Positions 59,317 to 64,000 of a stretch of DNA of 64,000 nt are shown piece by piece. Each line of letters starts with the position of its first letter. Position 1 is the first letter of the stretch. The stretch comes from Schizophyllum amplum. Its lineage: Eukaryota > Basidiomycota > Agaricomycetes > Agaricales > Schizophyllaceae. A model generated the notes under the pieces. It was not told the origin of the DNA. It searched no databases and saw only the letters and a list, made by a program, of their open reading frames with translations. The stretch spans positions 124,001-188,000 of the forward strand of contig VDMD01000025.1 of assembly GCA_007026445.1 (NCBI GenBank), read 5' to 3'. Made by a program: the position numbers and the translations under genes.

Positions 59317-60012
59317 TTACGTGAAGCAATGTGATACAGAGTCGAGGATATTCTCAGTGGAAATCGCGTCGGGATCGTAGTAAAGGCTGCAGGCGATGTC
59401 AGCATATATTTCACTGCGTGGACGGTTGCATACATGCGGGACCTGCTCTTCGGCACGGAGAGCTGCTCCTCGAAGAAAGTCTTCAGTTTGTCACCTATAG
59501 TCTGGTTCTGCGTTACGCCGAGGCGTCCAATGGCCGCCTAGCGAGGCTGCGATCAGCGTGCTGCTGCAGTGGGAAACATCGCGTGACTACGCACCAGATG
59601 CAACTGCACTGACGGATCGAGTGTGCCGGCGTTGCAGAGGTACGGGTTGTAGGTGACGTTCACCTGGACATACTCCTCTGGCCGGTCGAGCGCCTCTGCG
59701 GCTGCCTGGACGGTTTGTGAATGAGTTTGGACAGTGAATGCGACGTGAATAGAAAAACAGGAAACAAGGCGGTGGTTCCACCAACGGACCGATAAATAGG
59801 AGTTGAGGGTGACGATGGATTGGTGCCAATGGCGATGGTAGATCGATGGACGAGATATGGTGTGAAAATAGGGGGCCATATACGAACCTTAGAGAAAGCA
59901 AGGACGAACGCCTTCTCGTCGGTAGGCTATATAGAATGATCAATATATGTCTTTCCCTCACGAAACAGAGCGCACGTACCTTCACATTCGTCGTCAAGTC
60001 GAGGATAGGCAT
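59317..60012 (-). CDS. Macrophage migration inhibitory factor (MIF) family tautomerase
   Basis: Small trimeric tautomerase-fold protein. It starts MPILDLTTNVKV at 60012, with Pro after the start Met, the catalytic base once Met is removed. Exon 2 gives PTDEKAFVLAFSK; exon 3 gives AAAEALDRPEEYVQVNVTYN, then PYLCNAGTLDPSVQLHL; exon 4 gives AAIGRLGVTQNQTIGDKLKT and FFEEQLSVPKSRSRMYATV. The last segment, SLYYDPDAISTENILDSVSH then CFT, lies in another frame, so either a one-base loss near 59410 or a short intron joins it. Stop at 59317. Alignment to the animal family is by motif and length (about 120-130 residues). Whether it has a signalling role in a fungus is unknown. Confidence 0.75.
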
Positions 60013-60382
60013 GATGCTGATGAGTACAGTAAAAGCTGAGCGGGTGAGGGAGAAGAGCAAGGTGGCTAACTTCGTATCTAAGTCACTTATTATACCTACT
60101 TCATCCCGGTTCCATCCCTTGCTACACGTCCCACCGAGCCCCGCCTCCGCTTCTCGCCATCACAAATCCGCATACCACCGAGCACCCCGGCCCATGCTGA
60201 CGCAGACAACTTGGTGTGTTGACATCGCACGTGATCCCTCTCAATCAACATCATCACGTGCTTAGGCAAGCAGGGTGCTCCGCATATGTCCAAAGTTCGG
60301 AATGGTTGCCCTGTACGGAATGACATATTCACGATCTGGATACTCGCTTTTATATACATGTGTGCCAGTACCCGCCCTCTCA
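60013..60382. other. Spacer between MIF start and F-box gene end
   Basis: 370 bp: MIF promoter and F-box gene terminator. No gene was seen. Confidence 0.4.
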
Positions 60383-61904
60383 TCATAAACCTGGCATATC
60401 CGTAGTGAAGTTCTTGAGTGCTGCGACCGTGCACCCGCGCACGACTTGCTGAGTCCGTCTCGAAAGCACCATGCGCTGCACTGCTGCCCGAAGGTCCCTT
60501 GGAACCTCGTCATCCCATGCATCTCTGTCCGTTCCGGGATATATGCCCGCGTAATCGAGCACAAGGGACTCGAGTGCAGGCAGCAGTACAGGCGCGTCCG
60601 TACTGCATGTCAACGCCTCGAGGAAGGAGATATTCATTATCGACATGTCGGGATTCCTCTCGAAGTACGCGCCCTTCGAGCTCATGGCAACCAGGTGCTG
60701 GACCATGGGAATGGCTTGCAGACACTGCACGAGCTGCATGTCGTCTTCCAGTCCTTCCAGCCCGCTTCGTCGATAGCCGAGCTCTATTTCGACGCGCTCA
60801 ATTGCAAACGAGTTCCGGGCGAGCTGCTGCAAAATCGCTGGGGTTGACTGACGTATAGGGAAGCGGTGTAACTCGAGGTGGTATAGAGATGGGGCGCGCA
60901 CGCGCGTAGGCAACCAGTCGATGGAACCAAAGATGTTGAGGTGGGTGAGGCAAGGAAGGTTCAGGGAGGGCAGAAAGTCAAGCCCCAGGATGTCGTTACG
61001 CGGTCGGGCACTCAAGGGAGCATAAAATTTGAGCGACTGCAAAGTCGTGCAGCACTGCTGCAGCACGGAGCAGATGATCACTTCGGTGTGGTCCGCGCTG
61101 TTCCCCGACCGCGACGTGATGTCCAGGGATAGATGAGTGAGGCGCCATGACTGGGGAATCTGCACGTTTACGACGGCCAAGCATGGCACTAAAAGGACAT
61201 CCGTGTAAGGTTGGAAGCACACCCGAACATGTCGAGTGATACGATGGGAGGTGGCAATGAGCTGTGCATTGTATCGTGCTTCAGCGTTAAGCTGATGGAC
61301 TCCAACAAGGGGAATTTTGTTGCGAGTGATTCGGAGGGAAACATGTCATATGGGGAGCCTCGCCATGAAAGCGTGCCCCACCGCGGCGCATGCGAAAGCA
61401 GTAGCAGCCATATTTTCGGCTCCTTCCACAAAGGGCCGTCGATGTCTAGATGCAGTGGCAGGGATCCCGAGAGAGGGAGCCGTGCTTCCAGCACAATTGG
61501 GCTTCTGCCGGTCATCATCCCATGGACCATTTCCATGCGATTCCACAGTCGGGGAGTGGTGAGCGCGACGGCGCGCCAGCTTCTGCACGTTTCCGCAAAC
61601 GCAGGGCGGTAGTAGATGTTATCAACCCAGTACGACGCTTTGCGCGCAATGACGAGCGTGAAGATATCGGACAGTAGCTCCGCGGGGAGCCGTCGCACTG
61701 GCGCGAGCATCGCGCCGTTCAGTGCGATCTGCGCAGTGAGCTTCGAGCACAGGCTCTCTAGGCGTTCAAGCTCCTCGAGCAGCGCAGAAGTGAGGTGAGA
61801 TATGACGCGTCTTTCTTCGGGATCGGGAACGTGGTGGTCGCGTAGGTTTGCATGTTCGCGTGAGCGGACGCTTGCTCAAGGACATGTTCCAGAGATGGCG
61901 ACAT
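60383..61904 (-). CDS. F-box protein with leucine-rich-like repeats
   Basis: Probable substrate receptor of an SCF ubiquitin ligase, one of the large F-box family of basidiomycetes. It starts MSPSLEHVLEQASAHANMQT at 61904; after a one-base loss near 61835 a short coiled segment (ISHLTSALLEELERLESLCS) leads into the F-box (VRRLPAELLSDIFTLV) with CRSWRAVALTTPRLW behind it. Irregular leucine-rich repeats follow: KFPLLESISLTLKHD, SLDMFGCASNLTRMSF, HLSLDITSRS, LPCLTHLNIFGSIDW and SLYHLELHRFPI, ending ALKNFTTDMPGL at 60383. A lost T near 61195 makes a false stop after RMSF. No intron is needed. The substrate is unknown. Confidence 0.85.
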
Positions 61905-62660
61905 AGTGTTATCTCCTGCGGGTCCTATTCACAGATATTTAGCATCGCGGATCTAGGGAAGGAGAGGCTGCTCACGAGAGCAGATGCGCTAGGGAGGTCG
62001 TGGTCTGAAGGAGGTTGATCACGATTCACCGGTGTCCAGTGCGGCCACGTGTCAAGGCTCGCGGTCTCGTGACATGTCATTGACGCAGCGCGCGACGACA
62101 ATGAGCATCTTCACTCTGCGTCTCTTGGTCTCAACTTCTTCATTCGAGTTCGGCATCCCGCATTTATTGAAAGCGCTCTGGTCGCGCTATCCCCTTCGCC
62201 TAAACGGTTACTTCTGCAAGACACTCGTGACCTGTAAGTAAGCGTTTGCTGATTCAGATGAGTGACATCTGCGAGTACGCAGCTGAACACGTTTCCAGTC
62301 CAGCTCGAGGATGCGCTAGCAGACTTGGAGACTGTTGTAGTGAGGCGCTTACGGTGCGAGAACAATGGCAAGTTCAGATTCGGTCACGGAATAAGGCGGG
62401 CTTGCCGCTTGGGCGGGTACGATCACGTAATCCTGCGTACGCGGCAAGCACATAAAGGGCGTCCCCGTCAGGTGAGATTGAGCGCCGCGCCTGACCAATA
62501 AAATGGCTTCACGAGTGCTGACGCGCTTACCTTTCCCCCCATCGCGCCCTGTCACGGCGAGTTCTGCAGCAGCCTCCCAACGCCTTTTCCAAGTAAGCAG
62601 ACGCGCAGACACGATGTGCGGGCGCTGACCAGCGCGCAGATCAGACGAGCATTGAGCGCG
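61905..62660. other. Divergent promoter region, F-box gene / glutathione reductase
   Basis: About 750 bp between divergent genes. I found no conserved coding sequence; short frames here are not supported. Confidence 0.45.
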
Positions 62661-64000
62661 ATGCCGCCAGTACATAGCAAGCCCACGGACGGCAAGTATG
62701 ACTTGGTCATCCTCGGCGGTGGTAGCGGAGGAAGCGGATTCTCGGTGCGTGGACAGCGTGTACACCTCGAAATCGTCTGACGATCGCGCAGAGGCGCGCG
62801 GCGTCGTACGGGAAGAAGGTCGCGCTCGTCGAGATGACCGACCGCCCAGGCGGAACCTGCGTGAACGTCGGTCCGTGCATTCACCTGCCCTACTATCTAC
62901 TCTGACCCGCCTCAGGCTGCGTACCCAAGAAGGTTCGTGCCGCTCAATGATACAGGCGTATCCCCTCATCACTTCCCCAGCTCATGTGGCACGCCGCTGA
63001 CCTTTTCGAGAAATTCCACAATCACGCCAAGGGCTACAAGATGTCCAACGGCGAGAACGCGACCTTCGACTGGTCCGCCTTTGTCGAGCAGCGCGAGGCG
63101 TACATTCGCCGTCTCAACAACATCTACGCCACCAACTGGGCAAAGGACGGCGTCGAGTACCACCAGGGCTACGGCCGCCTCCTCTCCAAGAACCAGGTCG
63201 AGGTCGAGCTCGACGACAAGTCCAAGTACGTCCTCGACACCGAGCACATCAACATCGCCACCGGCGGCTTCCCCATCATCCCCGACGAGGACAAGATCCC
63301 GGGCGCGTCGCTCGGCATCACCTCGGACGGCTTCTTTGAGCTCACGCGGCAGCCAAACCGCGTCGCCGTCGTCGGCGCGGGCTACATCGCCGTCGAACTC
63401 GCAGGCATCTTCAACGCGCTCGGCAGCGAGACGCACATGCTCATCCGCGGCGAGACCGTCCTGCGCACCTTCGACGAGACGATCCAGCAGACGCTGACGC
63501 CGTGGATGGAGAAGACGGGCGTGAACATCCACAGGACCACGAACGTCACGCGCGTCGAGGGCACGAAAGGCGGCCCCTTGACCGTGCATACGGACAAGGG
63601 CGAGCCGATCGAGGTGGACTGCCTGCTCTGGGCGATCGGCCGTCGCGCGATGACGAGGAACATCGGGCTGGAGGATGTCGGCGTCAAGCTCGACGACAAG
63701 GGGTACGTCGTGGTCGACGAGTACCAGGTGTCGTCGGTGCCGAACATCACGTCCATTGGCGACGCCCAGGGCAAGGCTGAGCTGACGCCCGTCGCAATCG
63801 CTGCCGGGCGCCGTTTGGGCAACAGGTTGTATGGGCCGCCAGAGTTCAAGAACGACAAGCTCAGCTACGACGACATCCCGACCGTCGTCTTCTCGTGCGT
63901 ACGCGCAAGCGCATCTGTCTACCGTGTTTGACCGTTTCACAGGCATCCTCCCATCGGTACGACCGGGTTGACCGAGAAGCAGGCCCGCGAGAAGTATGGC
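62661..64000 (+). CDS. GLR1: Glutathione reductase, 3' end cut by window edge
   Basis: FAD enzyme that reduces glutathione disulphide with NADPH, in the cytosol and often the mitochondrion. It starts MPPVHSKPTDGKYDLVILGG; the FAD motif GGGSGGSG continues over an intron into RRAASYGKKVALVE. The redox disulphide is in GGTCVNVGCVPKK. Further blocks are LMWHAADLFEKFHNHAKGYK, HINIATGGFPIIPDEDKIPG, NADPH-site VAVVGAGYIAVELAGIFNAL, LLWAIGRRAMTRNIGLEDVG and the second FAD block ITSIGDAQGKAELTPVAIAA. Four introns, near 62741-62791, 62872-62913, 62936-62980 and 63896-63943; all frames join, with no break. The last visible residues are LTEKQAREKYG, in the dimerisation domain; about 100 residues lie outside the window. 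Confidence 0.94.

Noticed and set aside
62969..63946. Long open frame (325 codons) on the minus strand
   Set aside because: It is the complement of the glutathione reductase exon; its sequence is a low-complexity mirror of GC-rich third positions and matches no family.

Overview
The window is nuclear DNA from a filamentous basidiomycete fungus, most likely an Agaricomycete. The evidence is protein genes split by many short introns (about 42-60 bp, GT..AG, often GTRNGT donors and a CTAAC-like branch site), GC-rich codon use, and typical basidiomycete gene types: tandem multi-intron cytochrome P450s, an F-box/LRR protein, CK1-like kinase paralogues and a fungal-specific translation elongation factor 3. 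There are no operons. I found no rRNA or tRNA gene and no CRISPR array. Genus is not resolvable from sequence alone.

Layout. 1-7.0 kb: eEF3 (3' end cut by the window edge) and V-ATPase subunit a, both minus. 8.0-13.3 kb: two tandem P450 genes plus a small gene of unknown family (unknown A). 14-19.3 kb: a glycogen-targeting PP1 regulatory subunit (RVxF motif plus CBM21) and the polyadenylation factor PFS2/WDR33, both minus. 19.7-21.9 kb: a third P450 of the same family. 22.5-24.1 kb: a candidate non-coding transposon with sub-repeated terminal inverted repeats. 24.3-31.8 kb: a Ser-rich GPI-type surface protein, RNase P/MRP subunit POP7, a mitochondrial-type unknown protein, a damaged SH3 gene and the splicing factor SF3b4/HSH49. 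32-34.1 kb: pyrimidine-rich and minisatellite DNA leading into a small secreted, dibasic-site peptide precursor. 35.7-49.7 kb: CDC42, a Pro-rich WD40 protein, two unknown proteins, eRF1, EMC4 and an MFS monocarboxylate-type transporter. 50-57.3 kb: a membrane protein, then an accessory block of two paralogous CK1-like kinases enclosing an SDR and unknown B, a paralogue of unknown A. 57.5-64 kb: PI-PLC-X-like phosphodiesterase, MIF-family tautomerase, F-box/LRR protein and glutathione reductase (3' end cut).

Housekeeping genes for translation (eEF3, eRF1), RNA processing (PFS2, POP7, HSH49), ER membrane insertion (EMC4), polarity (CDC42), vacuolar acidification and redox control are interspersed with lineage-specific accessory genes. 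No pathway cluster can be claimed beyond the P450 group.

A strong caveat covers the whole window. Many conserved, essential genes carry frame breaks, nearly all restored by ONE extra base in or beside a homopolymer (eEF3, V-ATPase a, eRF1, EMC4, PFS2 and others). This pattern fits uncorrected homopolymer deletions in the assembly. Gene spans below run from the true start to the true stop across these breaks; a broken frame here should not be read as a pseudogene without other evidence.
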